Below are positions 1 through 9,572 of a stretch of DNA of 64,000 nt, in pieces. The first letter of the stretch is position 1, and the number at the start of each line of letters is the position of its first letter. Location of the stretch: assembly GCF_014652415.1 (NCBI RefSeq), contig NZ_BMYT01000002.1, forward strand, positions 310,001 through 374,000, given 5' to 3'. Both the position numbers and the translations under genes were made by a program. The notes under the pieces are model-generated. The model did no database searches and was not told where the DNA came from. It was given only the letters and a program-made list of their open reading frames with translations. The stretch is from Affinundibacterium macrobrachii (GTDB lineage: Bacteria > Pseudomonadota > Gammaproteobacteria > Burkholderiales > Burkholderiaceae_D).

Positions 1-79
1 TGGCTAGGAAAATATTGCATTGCGTCAGAATTGCTGATTTTTTATGCAACTAATCTGGTTTTTCTAAAAATTGCGGACG

Positions 80-112
80 AAAAAAAAGCCTTCTTTTCAG
101 AAAGCTTTTTTT
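80..112 (-). terminator. Rho-independent terminator after the phasin gene
   Basis: An inverted repeat pairs AAAAAAAGC with GCTTTTTTT and continues inward as TTCT/AGAA around a short loop. Read on the minus strand it ends in a run of T, about 105 bases past the phasin stop. The repeat is symmetrical, so it could also stop a rightward transcript. Confidence 0.6.
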
Positions 113-218
113 GCGCTGCCACTTCTAGGATTCAAACAAGTTCAATTGTACTTGTGGTCGAGCGTGGCGACTTCTTAGTCGTTTAGGGCGTGGTTTAAGC
201 ACACCCTGATCGGCTAAA

Positions 219-785
219 TTACTTCTTTTTTGCAGTTGTGGTTGCTTTTTCAGCAGCTTGTGTGAATTGCTTGGTTGCATTCGCCAAGTTGTCTTCCAAA
301 GTTGCCACAGCTTGTTTGGTTGTTTTAGACAATTGTTCGTAGCCTGCGTTGATGTTACCAACCACTGTTTTCAATGCTGTTACTGCTTGCTCGGAACCTG
401 CTGGTGCATTTTTTGTTACTTCGTCGATCAAAGAAACAACTTTTGCATTAGTGTCAGCGATATGAGATTCCACTGCTTTAGTGAATTCTTGTTGTGTTGC
501 TGAAGTGATGCTTGCCAAGTGACGGCCATATGCCAATGCTTTTTCTGCATTTGGTTTTGCTTGTGCAGAAGCCAAAGCGATCAATTCTTGTGCGTCTTTT
601 GCTTTCAACAACTGTTGTGTTGCTGCTGTGCCTTCTTCGAAAGTTGCTTTAGCAGCGTTCACGTTCAAGGACACGAATTGTTCCAAACCTTCAAACGCTT
701 TTTGGTTCAATGCGGTGATGGCAGCGAATTGCGCTTCTAAGCTAGTCTTAGTAGCAGCGATAAATTGTTCTGGTGTTGTGTACAT
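219..785 (-). CDS. phaP: Phasin family protein (PHA granule-associated)
   Basis: A 188-residue phasin of the type that coats polyhydroxyalkanoate granules in Burkholderiales. The N-terminus carries the usual phasin start (MYTTPEQFIAATK), followed by long amphipathic helices rich in Ala, Gln and Glu and a Lys-rich tail ending TTAKKK. There is no signal peptide or membrane segment, as expected of a cytoplasmic granule surface protein. The start is supported by a GGAG ribosome site just upstream and by a good promoter about 90 bases upstream. It stands alone, with no PHA synthase gene in the window. Family assignment is confident. The actual partner granule and any regulatory role are inferred from the family only. 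Confidence 0.9.
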   Translation of the reverse strand: MYTTPEQFIAATKTSLEAQFAAITALNQKAFEGLEQFVSLNVNAAKATFEEGTAATQQLLKAKDAQELIALASAQAKPNAEKALAYGRHLASITSATQQEFTKAVESHIADTNAKVVSLIDEVTKNAPAGSEQAVTALKTVVGNINAGYEQLSKTTKQAVATLEDNLANATKQFTQAAEKATTTAKKK

Positions 786-874
786 GGAATTCTCCGATAA
801 GTTGAGGATTTAGTTTGAATCAAAACGGCAGTGAGTCCAAAAAATCTTAAACATGGTGCACCGCAACAATTCGC

Positions 875-902
875 ATTCTACTGACTATTTTTTAAGCGTC
901 AA
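875..902 (-). promoter_or_regulatory. Sigma-70 promoter of the phasin gene
   Basis: On the minus strand TTGACG is followed after 16 bases by TAGAAT, near-consensus -35 and -10 boxes. The -10 lies about 90 bases before the phasin start, so a 5' leader of roughly 80 bases is predicted. Confidence 0.6.
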
Positions 903-1081
903 GCTTTTTTTGTGCATTGCATCAAAATTGTTATCGGAGAGGGTGCTTTTATTTGCTTTACGATAATTTTCTTTTGTTTTTCAAGGATTTAGCCGATTGT
1001 TTCAAAGTATGGCTGGTCGTATTAAGTGAGTAAAAATTAATCATTATTTGACGATTGAATGCCCAACTCTGGTGCTGATTT

Positions 1082-1564
1082 TTATTGACGACTTTCTAGT
1101 AATAATAAGCGCCGTTTATTTTCTAAACCACCTGCATAGCCTTGTAAATCACCATTGGCGGCAATGACTCGATGACAAGGAATTACGATCGATAAGGGAT
1201 TACGCCCGTTTGCCACACCTAAGGCACGAATTGCTTTAGGCCTGCCTATCTGCTGCGCCAATGCAGAATAACTACGCACTTCGCCATAAGGTATCGTTTG
1301 CAAGGCTCGCCAAACCTCTTGCTGAAATGGCGTACCTTGTGTGCGATCCAAAGGCAAATCAAACTCACGTAACTGACCGGCAAAATACGCATCTAACTGT
1401 TGTGCAGCATCTTTTAGCAAAGCATCATTCGAATCCGCATGCCAAGCACTATCTGGCTGTAAATGCTTGTGTTCAGAAAAATAGATACCAGCCAAGCCTA
1501 GCTCACTCGCCAGCAAACGTAGCGGTCCATATGGCGATGGATGAATCAGAAATTTTTTAGGCAT
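1082..1564 (-). CDS. ogt: Methylated-DNA--protein-cysteine methyltransferase
   Basis: Repairs O6-alkylguanine and O4-alkylthymine in DNA by moving the alkyl group irreversibly to its own cysteine. The 160-residue protein has the family's active-site motif IVIPCHRVIAANG with the acceptor Cys at about residue 130, preceded by the helix-turn-helix stretch around QIGRPKAIRALG that inserts into DNA. The length fits Ogt rather than full Ada. It follows the Ada/AlkA-like gene by only 21 bases on the same strand, so the two probably form an alkylation-response operon. Together they supply functions that E. coli splits between Ada and AlkA. Methylation of the regulator's zinc-site cysteine would be the expected inducing signal; this is inference from the family. 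Confidence 0.93.
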   Translation of the reverse strand: MPKKFLIHPSPYGPLRLLASELGLAGIYFSEHKHLQPDSAWHADSNDALLKDAAQQLDAYFAGQLREFDLPLDRTQGTPFQQEVWRALQTIPYGEVRSYSALAQQIGRPKAIRALGVANGRNPLSIVIPCHRVIAANGDLQGYAGGLENKRRLLLLESRQ

Positions 1565-1585
1565 AATTTATTCGCTAAAACAAAG

Positions 1586-3052
1586 TTATAAAGATTGCCA
1601 AAGTAACAGAGCGGCATAACTACGCCACGGCGACCATGCTTCGGCACGTTGAAGTAGTTGCTTTTCGGTGCAGCGCAAGGCCATCTGCGATGGATCGTGA
1701 CTAACCGCCTTTTGTAATCCGAGATCGCCCGCTGGAAAAGCATTGGAAAAACGCAAGGCGCGCATGGCGATGTATTGGGCAGTCCATTCACCAATCCCTG
1801 GCAATGCCTTTAATGTTCGAATTACCTCGTCTAAGCTGATACCAAGCTTAAATTGCAAACCACCCACTGCGGTAAATGCAGCGAACTGCTGTATCGTCGC
1901 AGCGCGTGTCTTCGGTACCCCTATGGTCGCGATCTCTTCTACGCTCAATTGCGCTAAACAATCGGGACTGGGAAAGTGATGCGAAATGCCCTGCCAAGGG
2001 CTCTGCATAGGAACACCAAATTTCTGCACCAAACGCCCGGCAACCGTGGTCGCGCCAGCGACACTGACTTGTTGCCCAAGAATTGCGCGAATCGCCAATT
2101 CGAATGCATCAAAACTTCCGGGTACCCGTAAACCTGGGGTACGACTCATTTGCTGTGCCAGTAGTAGATCTTGTTGCAAATGTTGTGCGATCACGATCGG
2201 GTTTGCTTCGACATCGAATTGTTGACGAATCCTTGCGAGCAAAGGCAAAAGAACCGAACTCAAACTAGGTGCGATGTGCAAAAGTAACTGCTGTTTATCG
2301 GCCGCGTGACTTACCTCAACCCAGCCAGTTTTTCCATCTAGCTGCACGCTACGACGGTAACAAGCTTGTTGTAGATCGACCTGTTCTAAACCTAACATCG
2401 CGCGCCCATGTAAATAGGTTAATAGCTGATCCCATGCATACGGTGGTCGATATGCCAGACGCAAGCTGATTCCTTGCTGACTTTCAGTAGGCGTTTGTGT
2501 GCGCCGGATAGAGGCTGGCGACATTTTGTAACGTGCCTCAAATAAGGCATTAAACCGACGCACGCTGCCAAAGCCAGAAGCAAACGCGATTTCTGTCATG
2601 CTTAGCTTGGTCTCTTGTATCAGTTTTTTAGCAAATAACAAGCGCTGAGTCTGTGCCAATTCAACTGGACTGACACCAAATTCCTGCAACATGACACGCC
2701 GCAATTGACGTGAAGATAAACCGACCTGCTCAGCCAATGTTTCAACGCTTGCTTCGTTTAACGCGCCCGCACTAATTTTTTGCCATATCGCGTGCGCCAG
2801 ATTTTGTTGCAAGTTATACGGCGCTAACTCTGGCCGACAACGCAAACAAGGCCGAAAACCCGCTGCTTCTGCCGCCGCTTGTGAACTAAAAAAGACACAG
2901 GAAGTCTGACGAGGTGTTTTGACGCGGCAAATTGGGCGACAATAAATTCCCGTGGTCGTGATACCTGCAAAGAAGACGCCATCAAAGCGTGCATCTTTTG
3001 CGGCAAGCGCGCGGTAAAAATCATGATCTTGTGCGGAAATGTGCGGCTGCAT
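1586..3052 (-). CDS. Ada-type regulator fused to AlkA-type 3-methyladenine DNA glycosylase
   Basis: A three-part protein of about 488 residues. First is an Ada N-terminal zinc domain with cysteines at 38, 42, 69 and 72, the same spacing as E. coli Ada, which senses methylphosphotriesters. Next is an AraC-type DNA-binding domain (about 85-185), then an AlkA N-terminal domain and an HhH-GPD glycosylase domain. The glycosylase has the helix-hairpin-helix LKALPGIGEWTAQYIAMRAL and the catalytic Asp at about 443 in FPAGDLGL. It should excise alkylated bases and activate alkylation-repair genes. I start it at 3052 (MQPHISAQ); the frame runs 30 codons further upstream, but that stretch is hydrophobic and foreign to the family. 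ogt follows 21 bases downstream. Confidence 0.9.
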   Translation of the reverse strand: MQPHISAQDHDFYRALAAKDARFDGVFFAGITTTGIYCRPICRVKTPRQTSCVFFSSQAAAEAAGFRPCLRCRPELAPYNLQQNLAHAIWQKISAGALNEASVETLAEQVGLSSRQLRRVMLQEFGVSPVELAQTQRLLFAKKLIQETKLSMTEIAFASGFGSVRRFNALFEARYKMSPASIRRTQTPTESQQGISLRLAYRPPYAWDQLLTYLHGRAMLGLEQVDLQQACYRRSVQLDGKTGWVEVSHAADKQQLLLHIAPSLSSVLLPLLARIRQQFDVEANPIVIAQHLQQDLLLAQQMSRTPGLRVPGSFDAFELAIRAILGQQVSVAGATTVAGRLVQKFGVPMQSPWQGISHHFPSPDCLAQLSVEEIATIGVPKTRAATIQQFAAFTAVGGLQFKLGISLDEVIRTLKALPGIGEWTAQYIAMRALRFSNAFPAGDLGLQKAVSHDPSQMALRCTEKQLLQRAEAWSPWRSYAALLLWQSL

Positions 3053-3251
3053 TTTTTCTATTATCAAGTGAAACAAAATAGGTAAAACGAATAAGAACCC
3101 AAATTGCAGACAATTCGTCAAATCGACAACAAGGTCACACAAGAGTTAATTAGGTAAGAACAGTTGCTCGTTAGCTTAACCCCGAATATCCTAAGCGACT
3201 AGCCATTTTCGGACAAACAAATGTTGGACTAGCCAAATAAAAAAGCAGCAC

Positions 3252-6170
3252 ATGAACGATCTTATCCAGCGCATAGAAGAATGCTCACGACGCCATCCGC
3301 AATTGGCGATTTCGCTATTTCTAAAGTTAGAACAACGCGCCTACCAAGAAAAACGTTTGTCGCAGGCATTGAATGCCTTGGTTCGCCGTTTTTTTATTTG
3401 CGAACGTTTAGGTAGTGGAGACACCCTCAATGATGCGCTGTATTCAGGTCTACAAAGCGCAGAGCACCAAGGTTTAACCTATCAAGCGGGCCGCATCATG
3501 CTTTGCCTTGGTCGCATTCGCTATACACAGGGCATTTATAAAGAGGCGATTTATTTTTGGACGCGTTGTATCGATCTTTGCAAAATTACCCACGATACCG
3601 AGGTCGCGATTGAAGCCCGTATCGGGCTTGGGCAGATTTATGATGCGATGGGCGATTGGGAAACCGGCGCCAGTTTCCACCGACAAGCAGGCTCCCAACT
3701 AGAAACCTTTGATCGCCCTTATCTCAAAAGTAAGCAAGCGATTAATTTGGGCGTCAATTGCATGCAGTTGGGCCAGATCGAACAAGCGACAGAACTATTT
3801 CATCAAGCGCTAGCACATGCAGAGTGTGGCAATATTGCAGAGTATGTGGCTGAGGCGCATTGGTATTTAGGCGTATTAGCGCAACGCCAAGGGCAAACCC
3901 AAGTTGCTTACGATGAAGTGCAATTGTCGATTCAGTTAGCACAGGCATGTAAATATCAATGGTTACTGAGTGCGGCATTCAATACTTTGGGCGAAATTTT
4001 CATTGAACGGCAACAAACTGCACAGGCAATCGAGATCTATCTTCAAGCTTTACAGTACGCAGAACAAACTGGCTCTCGCAAACAAAGTGCGCAATGTTGT
4101 CAGGCACTTTCCGCACTCTATGAGGCAAACGGTGAACCTGCATGGGCGCTGAAGTACGCGCGTCTTCATCATCAGATCACGACTGAAATTGCCGAAGTCA
4201 ATGTAATTGATCAATTCAGTGCGCTACGTGAATATGATTTATCAAAAAAGCCTCCAGTTGAACTATTGCTTGATTTATCGTCGAATAGCCAATTAGAAAA
4301 TAAGAGCTTATCCGAAGCGTTGAATTATGTCGGCAGTGAAGCAATCAATATTTTGGAAATTGATACCGTCTGCTTATGGCTGAAAGATGGGCAGAAATTA
4401 CGCTGCGAAATGTTGGCGAATAGCTCTGCGAATGAACATCCTGAAGAACTCACCAAGCAAACTTCTTTGGGTTTCGGAGTTGGAAAAATTCTTGAACCGC
4501 AGGAATTTCTCAAATATTTTCAAGTAGTGCAAAACTTGCACACGCCGATTGCCATACATGATTTGCGCATCCACCCAGCGGCTGCTGAACTGAGCGCTCT
4601 ATATCAGCCATTAGCGCTGTGTTCACTACTAGAGATTTCCGTGCGTTTGCATGGCAATCAAATTGGCGTGATTAGTTTTGGTAAAGCAGGCCAAAGAAAA
4701 AATTGGTCGCGCGAAGATCTTTTATTCGGTAGCCATATCGCCAATTTAATTCAACAAATCTTAAGTCTAGACGAACATCGCAAAGCGCAAAGTCGTTTGG
4801 AAAATCGCGTTGCAGAACGTACTCAAGAGTTACAAGAACGAACCGAGCTGCTTCGAACCGCCCACCAAAATATTTTTATTCTCAGTGAAATCGGTAGAGA
4901 GATTACTTCTCAACTTGACCGTGAAGGCATTATTCGTACCTTGTATCAACATGTGCATAAACTGATGCCTGCAGAATTTTTATCGGTCGGTGTGTACAAG
5001 GCCGAACAAGGCTTGATCGACTTTCCTTGCAATATTTTGCACGGCAAAGATCTATTGCCCTATCACCGCGATTTGCAAGATCCTGATTTATTATCGGTAT
5101 GGTGTATTCAACATAAAAAAGCAATCTACATCAATGATGTGCATGAAGACTACTTACATTACATCGGCATCGATGGCTTAGATAAACTGTTTGCCGAAGA
5201 ATCTCTCGATAATAAAGACATCCATTTTGCGCCGCTCTCTTTGATCTATGTGCCTTTGATTGTTAAAGACCGATTGCTTGGCTTACTTTCGATGCAAAGC
5301 TCGCAGCGTAACGCTTTTGAACGCATGCACGTTGATATGTTGACGACGCTCGCTGCTTACACCGCGGTCGCATTCGATAATGCCGATACCTATCAACAAC
5401 TATCTTCGGCACAACAGCTACTAATGTCGAAAGAAAAATTAGCGGCTTTAGGCGCTCTGGTTGCTGGGATAGCGCATGAAATCAATACGCCACTAGGAAA
5501 CTGCTTGCTCACGGCAACAACCTTAAAGGAAAGCTCAAACAAATTTATTCGTCTTTATACCGAGAACCAATTAAAGCGTTCGGACTTTAATCATTTCACC
5601 AGTGTTTTACATGAAGCCAACGAAATGTTGATGCGAAACCTATTAAACGCGAGTGATTTGGTCAGTAGCTTTAAACAAGTGTCGGTCGATCAAACTAGCC
5701 AGCAACGTCGTTCGTTTAATTTGCTAAAAACCAGTCAAGAAATCGTGCGCACCATGCAAAGTCGGATCAATAAACAGAATCACCAATTGTTGATTGATAT
5801 CCCAGAACAAATCGAAATTGATAGTTATCCAGGCCCATATGGTCAGGTGATTACCAATTTCATCAACAATGCACTTTTACATGGCTTTGAAGGTCGCGAT
5901 GCTGGCATCATGCAACTAAGTGCTAAACTGACCGATCGCAAACATATCAAGATATGCTTTAGCGATAATGGTAATGGCATTCGCCCTGAACACTTGCGAC
6001 GCGTGTTCGATCCGTTTTTCACTACTAAATTAGGGCACGGCGGCAGCGGCTTAGGTTTAAATATCGTGCATAACATCGTCACAGATTTGCTACGCGGTAC
6101 GATCAAGGTGGATAGTAAGCTTGGCGAAGGAACAAAAATCACCCTGCAATTACCAGTATGTGTGGATTGA
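3252..6170 (+). CDS. TPR- and GAF-containing sensor histidine kinase, orphan
   Basis: A 972-residue kinase with no predicted membrane segment. Residues about 70-310 form TPR repeats (for example AIEARIGLGQIYDAMGDWE). Two GAF-like domains follow at about 345-490 and 555-710, joined by a coiled coil (RVAERTQELQERTELLRTA). The HisKA box is LVAGIAHEINTPLGN with the phospho-acceptor His at 742. The ATPase domain shows the N box NFINNALLHGFEG, the G1 box DNGNGI and the G2 box GSGLGLNIV. TPR input suggests binding of a protein partner, and GAF domains often bind small molecules or chromophores, but the signal is unknown. No response regulator is adjacent. It is divergent from the ada-alkA gene, with about 200 bases between. 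Confidence 0.88.
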   Translation: MNDLIQRIEECSRRHPQLAISLFLKLEQRAYQEKRLSQALNALVRRFFICERLGSGDTLNDALYSGLQSAEHQGLTYQAGRIMLCLGRIRYTQGIYKEAIYFWTRCIDLCKITHDTEVAIEARIGLGQIYDAMGDWETGASFHRQAGSQLETFDRPYLKSKQAINLGVNCMQLGQIEQATELFHQALAHAECGNIAEYVAEAHWYLGVLAQRQGQTQVAYDEVQLSIQLAQACKYQWLLSAAFNTLGEIFIERQQTAQAIEIYLQALQYAEQTGSRKQSAQCCQALSALYEANGEPAWALKYARLHHQITTEIAEVNVIDQFSALREYDLSKKPPVELLLDLSSNSQLENKSLSEALNYVGSEAINILEIDTVCLWLKDGQKLRCEMLANSSANEHPEELTKQTSLGFGVGKILEPQEFLKYFQVVQNLHTPIAIHDLRIHPAAAELSALYQPLALCSLLEISVRLHGNQIGVISFGKAGQRKNWSREDLLFGSHIANLIQQILSLDEHRKAQSRLENRVAERTQELQERTELLRTAHQNIFILSEIGREITSQLDREGIIRTLYQHVHKLMPAEFLSVGVYKAEQGLIDFPCNILHGKDLLPYHRDLQDPDLLSVWCIQHKKAIYINDVHEDYLHYIGIDGLDKLFAEESLDNKDIHFAPLSLIYVPLIVKDRLLGLLSMQSSQRNAFERMHVDMLTTLAAYTAVAFDNADTYQQLSSAQQLLMSKEKLAALGALVAGIAHEINTPLGNCLLTATTLKESSNKFIRLYTENQLKRSDFNHFTSVLHEANEMLMRNLLNASDLVSSFKQVSVDQTSQQRRSFNLLKTSQEIVRTMQSRINKQNHQLLIDIPEQIEIDSYPGPYGQVITNFINNALLHGFEGRDAGIMQLSAKLTDRKHIKICFSDNGNGIRPEHLRRVFDPFFTTKLGHGGSGLGLNIVHNIVTDLLRGTIKVDSKLGEGTKITLQLPVCVD

Positions 6171-6173
6171 AAT

Positions 6174-6205
6174 AAAAAAAACGCCTCCCAAGCTACTGAG
6201 AGGCG
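6174..6205 (-). terminator. Rho-independent terminator, amtB operon side
   Basis: On the minus strand CGCCTC pairs with GAGGCG and is followed by a run of T. It lies about 200 bases beyond the amtB stop, in the gap between that gene and the convergent histidine kinase gene. I see no gene in the 237-base gap. Confidence 0.6.
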
Positions 6206-6407
6206 CGAAGTCCCACCAAGAAACGGTACAAATCGAATTGTTTTTGGATATACGCGGTAGCAATGAATTTGAGTTTAGAACATCATCCAAAAGGTCTTTC
6301 AAGGCGGATTTCAAAACTCACTGCGCAACGCATTTTAAAACTCTGTTCGAGATAGGATTCAGAGTCGGTTACTTCACCCAACTCTGAATCACACTCGCAT
6401 CACCTCA

Positions 6408-7994
6408 TTAAGAGTGATAAGCGGATTCACCATGACTAGTGATATCCAAACCCTCACGTTCTTCATCTTCCGCCACACGCAAACCAATCACCAAATCGAC
6501 CAATTTGTAAGCGATCACAGAAACGATAGCTGACCAAATGATTGTCACACCAACTGCTGTTGCCTGAGTCGTGACTTGACCAACGATGCTGTAGGCGTCT
6601 GCGGACATTTTGTTGGCAACGTAATCAAAAATACCTTGGCCGCCCAATGCAGGTGACGCAAACACGCCTGTCAGTAAAGCACCTAAGATACCACCGACAC
6701 CGTGAACACCGAATACGTCTAGAGAATCGTCCGCGCCCAACATACGTTTGAGACCATTCACACCCCACAAACAAACGATACCAGAAGCCAAACCGATCAA
6801 TAAACCACCCATAGGGCCAACGAAACCACATGCTGGTGTAATCGCGACTAGGCCAGCGACAGCACCAGAAGCAGCACCCAACATCGATGGCTTACCTTTG
6901 CTCATCCATTCACCGAAAACCCAAGATACTGTTGCAGCCGCTGTCGCCAATAAGGTATTCACAAAAGCTAAGGCCGCAATATCATTGGCTTCATAAGCAG
7001 ATCCTGCATTAAAACCAAACCAACCTACCCACAACAATGATGCACCGATCATGGTCATAGTCAAAGAGTGTGGTGCCATCGCTTCTTTACCGTAACCGAC
7101 GCGCTTACCGATCATGAAAGCACCAACCAAACCCGCAACCGCTGCATTAATATGAACCACAGTACCACCAGCGAAATCTAAAGCGCCCATTTGGAACAAG
7201 AAGCCCGCTTTTGCGGTTTCTGTCGCTAATGTCGCAGCGTCTTTGATCGCATCCGGACCTGTCCAGAACCATACCATGTGTGCGATTGGTAAGTAGCTGA
7301 AAGTGAACCAAATCACGACAAATGCCAATACCGCTTTGAACTTTGCACGTTCCGCAAACGCACCAATAATTAAGGCACAAGTGATCGCTGCGAAAGTCGC
7401 TTGGAATGCGACGAAAACAAACTCTGGTATCACTACGCCTTTAGAGAAAGTCGCTGCACTCGTGAAACTTGCTTGTACAGGATCCCAAATTCCTTGCAGT
7501 AAGACGCGATCGAATTTTCCAATAAAACGACTGCCTTCAGTGAACGCAAGTGAGTAACCGTAAATACACCAAAGCACAACGATCACTGAAAAAATCATGA
7601 ACACCTGTAATAAAACAGAAAGCATATTTTTGGCACGCACTAAGCCGCCGTAAAACAGCGCCAAGCCTGGGATCGCCATCATTGTCACTAATAAAGTAGC
7701 CACCAGCATCCATGCGGTATCGCCTTTATTTGCGGTTGGCGCAGGTGCAGCGGCAGCTGGTGCAGCTTCTGCTACGGCAGGAGCTACGCTTGCAACATTT
7801 GCGCCACTTGCAGCAACAGACTCACTGCTCGTAGTCGCACTTGCTGTCGATGCAGCTGCGACTTCAGCAACTGCAGATGTCACACTCGCAGCAGCACTCG
7901 CGCTGGCCGCTAAATCTTCGGTATTTGCCCAAACAGTTTGCGCCATCGCCAGCACACAAACAAAGGCGGCAAGAGATTTCAATAGTTTTTTCAT
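6408..7994 (-). CDS. amtB: Ammonium transporter AmtB
   Basis: Conducts ammonia or ammonium across the inner membrane. After a signal peptide (MKKLLKSLAAFVCVLAMAQTVWA) and an unusual low-complexity Ala/Ser/Val linker to about residue 90, the eleven-helix Amt core begins at GDTAWMLVATLLVTMMAIPG. Family signatures include FAGGTVVHINAAVAGLVGA, with the first pore His, and DVFGVHGVGGILGALLTG, with the second. The cytoplasmic tail is the landing site for GlnK in this family. It is the last gene of the leftward porin-glnK-amtB operon, 16 bases after glnK, and should be under the sigma-54 promoter at about 9238-9253. The long Ala-rich extension, about 65 residues between signal peptide and core, is the odd feature. 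Confidence 0.96.
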   Translation of the reverse strand: MKKLLKSLAAFVCVLAMAQTVWANTEDLAASASAAASVTSAVAEVAAASTASATTSSESVAASGANVASVAPAVAEAAPAAAAPAPTANKGDTAWMLVATLLVTMMAIPGLALFYGGLVRAKNMLSVLLQVFMIFSVIVVLWCIYGYSLAFTEGSRFIGKFDRVLLQGIWDPVQASFTSAATFSKGVVIPEFVFVAFQATFAAITCALIIGAFAERAKFKAVLAFVVIWFTFSYLPIAHMVWFWTGPDAIKDAATLATETAKAGFLFQMGALDFAGGTVVHINAAVAGLVGAFMIGKRVGYGKEAMAPHSLTMTMIGASLLWVGWFGFNAGSAYEANDIAALAFVNTLLATAAATVSWVFGEWMSKGKPSMLGAASGAVAGLVAITPACGFVGPMGGLLIGLASGIVCLWGVNGLKRMLGADDSLDVFGVHGVGGILGALLTGVFASPALGGQGIFDYVANKMSADAYSIVGQVTTQATAVGVTIIWSAIVSVIAYKLVDLVIGLRVAEDEEREGLDITSHGESAYHS

Positions 7995-8010
7995 TTTCTA
8001 CTCTCGTCGA

Positions 8011-8367
<357 letters not shown>

Positions 8368-8396
8368 TTAGTTTGGTCTTCGATTTGAACTAGAAC

Positions 8397-9155
8397 TTAA
8401 AATGCTTTTACTGCCGACAGGACTAAACTGGTTTTGCCAGTGAACTTGCCTGCGGGTGTGTAGTAGTACTTAACATCAGTGTTGGTACCAATGACTGCTA
8501 AGCTAAAATTGACGCCGACCAATTCTTTGGTCACGCCGAGTTTCCAATCGTTGTACGAGTAGGAGGAATTGTTTTTGATGGTTTGACGACCGTAGTGCAA
8601 GTTCAGGGTATAACCTTCACCCATGTCCAAGTTCGCGCCTAAGTCCAAGTAGCCACTATTTTTGCTATCAACAAAGCCGAACAAATTCGTCACAGAGTGA
8701 GAATATTTTGCATAGACTGGACCTGTGCTGATTTGGCCGTAAATTTCCGTCGTATTGGCATCGACAAATCCAGCCACATTTTTTAATCCATTACTGGGAT
8801 AAACATAAGACAAAACGCCGACGTCATAGCTCACATCATTGGTGATCGAACCACGTTTGCCCGCATACAAATCCATTTCGATTTCGCCGCTACCACCTGC
8901 GTCTTTAGTCCATTTAATCGTTGATAACCACGTGCCGGCATACAAACCGTGGGTGTTGTTAACGTAATCAGCACCGCCTTGTAATGCAGGTTTCAAACGA
9001 GATTGCGAAATACCGCGATAGCGATAATCGCTAACCGCACCCAAATTAAAACTCACTTCGTGTTCAGGCTTTGCTTCTTGAGCTGAGACATTGCTCGCAA
9101 ATAAACCACTAGCAAAACAACTACTCATTGCTGCACAGAATAAAATCTTTTTCAT
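8397..9155 (-). CDS. TorF family putative porin
   Basis: A 252-residue outer-membrane beta-barrel protein. A signal peptide ends near SNVSAQA/E and is followed by the family start EVSFNLGAVSDYRYRGISQSR, then alternating amphipathic strands up to a terminal Phe (LSAVKAF), the usual sorting signal for barrel assembly. Such proteins often precede glnK-amtB in Burkholderiales, and it is the first gene of that operon here. A role in letting nitrogen compounds through the outer membrane is inferred from the operon and not shown by the sequence. The promoter lies about 80 bases upstream. Confidence 0.88.
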   Translation of the reverse strand: MKKILFCAAMSSCFASGLFASNVSAQEAKPEHEVSFNLGAVSDYRYRGISQSRLKPALQGGADYVNNTHGLYAGTWLSTIKWTKDAGGSGEIEMDLYAGKRGSITNDVSYDVGVLSYVYPSNGLKNVAGFVDANTTEIYGQISTGPVYAKYSHSVTNLFGFVDSKNSGYLDLGANLDMGEGYTLNLHYGRQTIKNNSSYSYNDWKLGVTKELVGVNFSLAVIGTNTDVKYYYTPAGKFTGKTSLVLSAVKAF

Positions 9156-9237
9156 GGCGCTTCCCTCAGTTAGTTAAATATCAGTTCGTGTTAGTTCGAA
9201 AATTGGTGGCGCGAAGTTGAACGCTTTCTTGCTTACT

Positions 9238-9253
9238 AGCAGATCTCGTGCCA
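9238..9253 (-). promoter_or_regulatory. Sigma-54 promoter of the porin-glnK-amtB operon
   Basis: On the minus strand the sequence TGGCACGAGATCTGCT has the -24 GG and -12 GC exactly 10 bases apart, and matches consensus TGGCACG-N4-TTGC at all but one core base. It lies about 83 bases before the porin start. A TTGC-N5-GCAA inverted repeat at 9260-9272, just upstream, might be part of an activator site, but it is not a clear NtrC box. Nitrogen-limitation control via RpoN is the expected logic for this operon. Confidence 0.8.
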
Positions 9254-9572
9254 GCTTTATTGCAGTGCGCAAATTCAGATTGATTTTCAGTGGGAAAGGT
9301 GAGCGTCAACCATTAGAGAGGCGTGAATTCGCCTGTTTTGGCCTATTACGCCTGAGGTGCGTGAAGAAAATTGCGGATTTCCATGAACAAACAAACTTCT
9401 TAACTAGAGTAATTTATTTGCATTTATTTATACTAATTTTTTATTTCTCGCACTAAAATGACGCAAATTCATGTTGAGAAAAACCTATAATGCACCGGAA
9501 AAGCACTTTTCTATTTTCCATCCACTGGTAGTCATGCATTAAGGCCTACCAATTCACATTAGGACAGCTCTC
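9254..9572. other. Gene-free spacer between the nitrogen operon and ubiK
   Basis: This stretch holds the upstream side of the sigma-54 promoter and, near ubiK, an isolated TATAAT at 9486-9491 that could be a -10 box without a convincing -35. The middle part is AT-rich. I see no RNA gene or coding frame with a ribosome site. Confidence 0.4.

Noticed and set aside
3053-3142. Upstream extension of the Ada/AlkA gene by 30 codons
   Set aside because: The added stretch is hydrophobic and not part of the family; the ATG at 3052 places the Cys residues exactly as in E. coli Ada.
6171-6407. A possible small rightward gene between the histidine kinase and amtB
   Set aside because: The open frame there continues from inside the kinase gene, has no ribosome site and contains the terminator stem.
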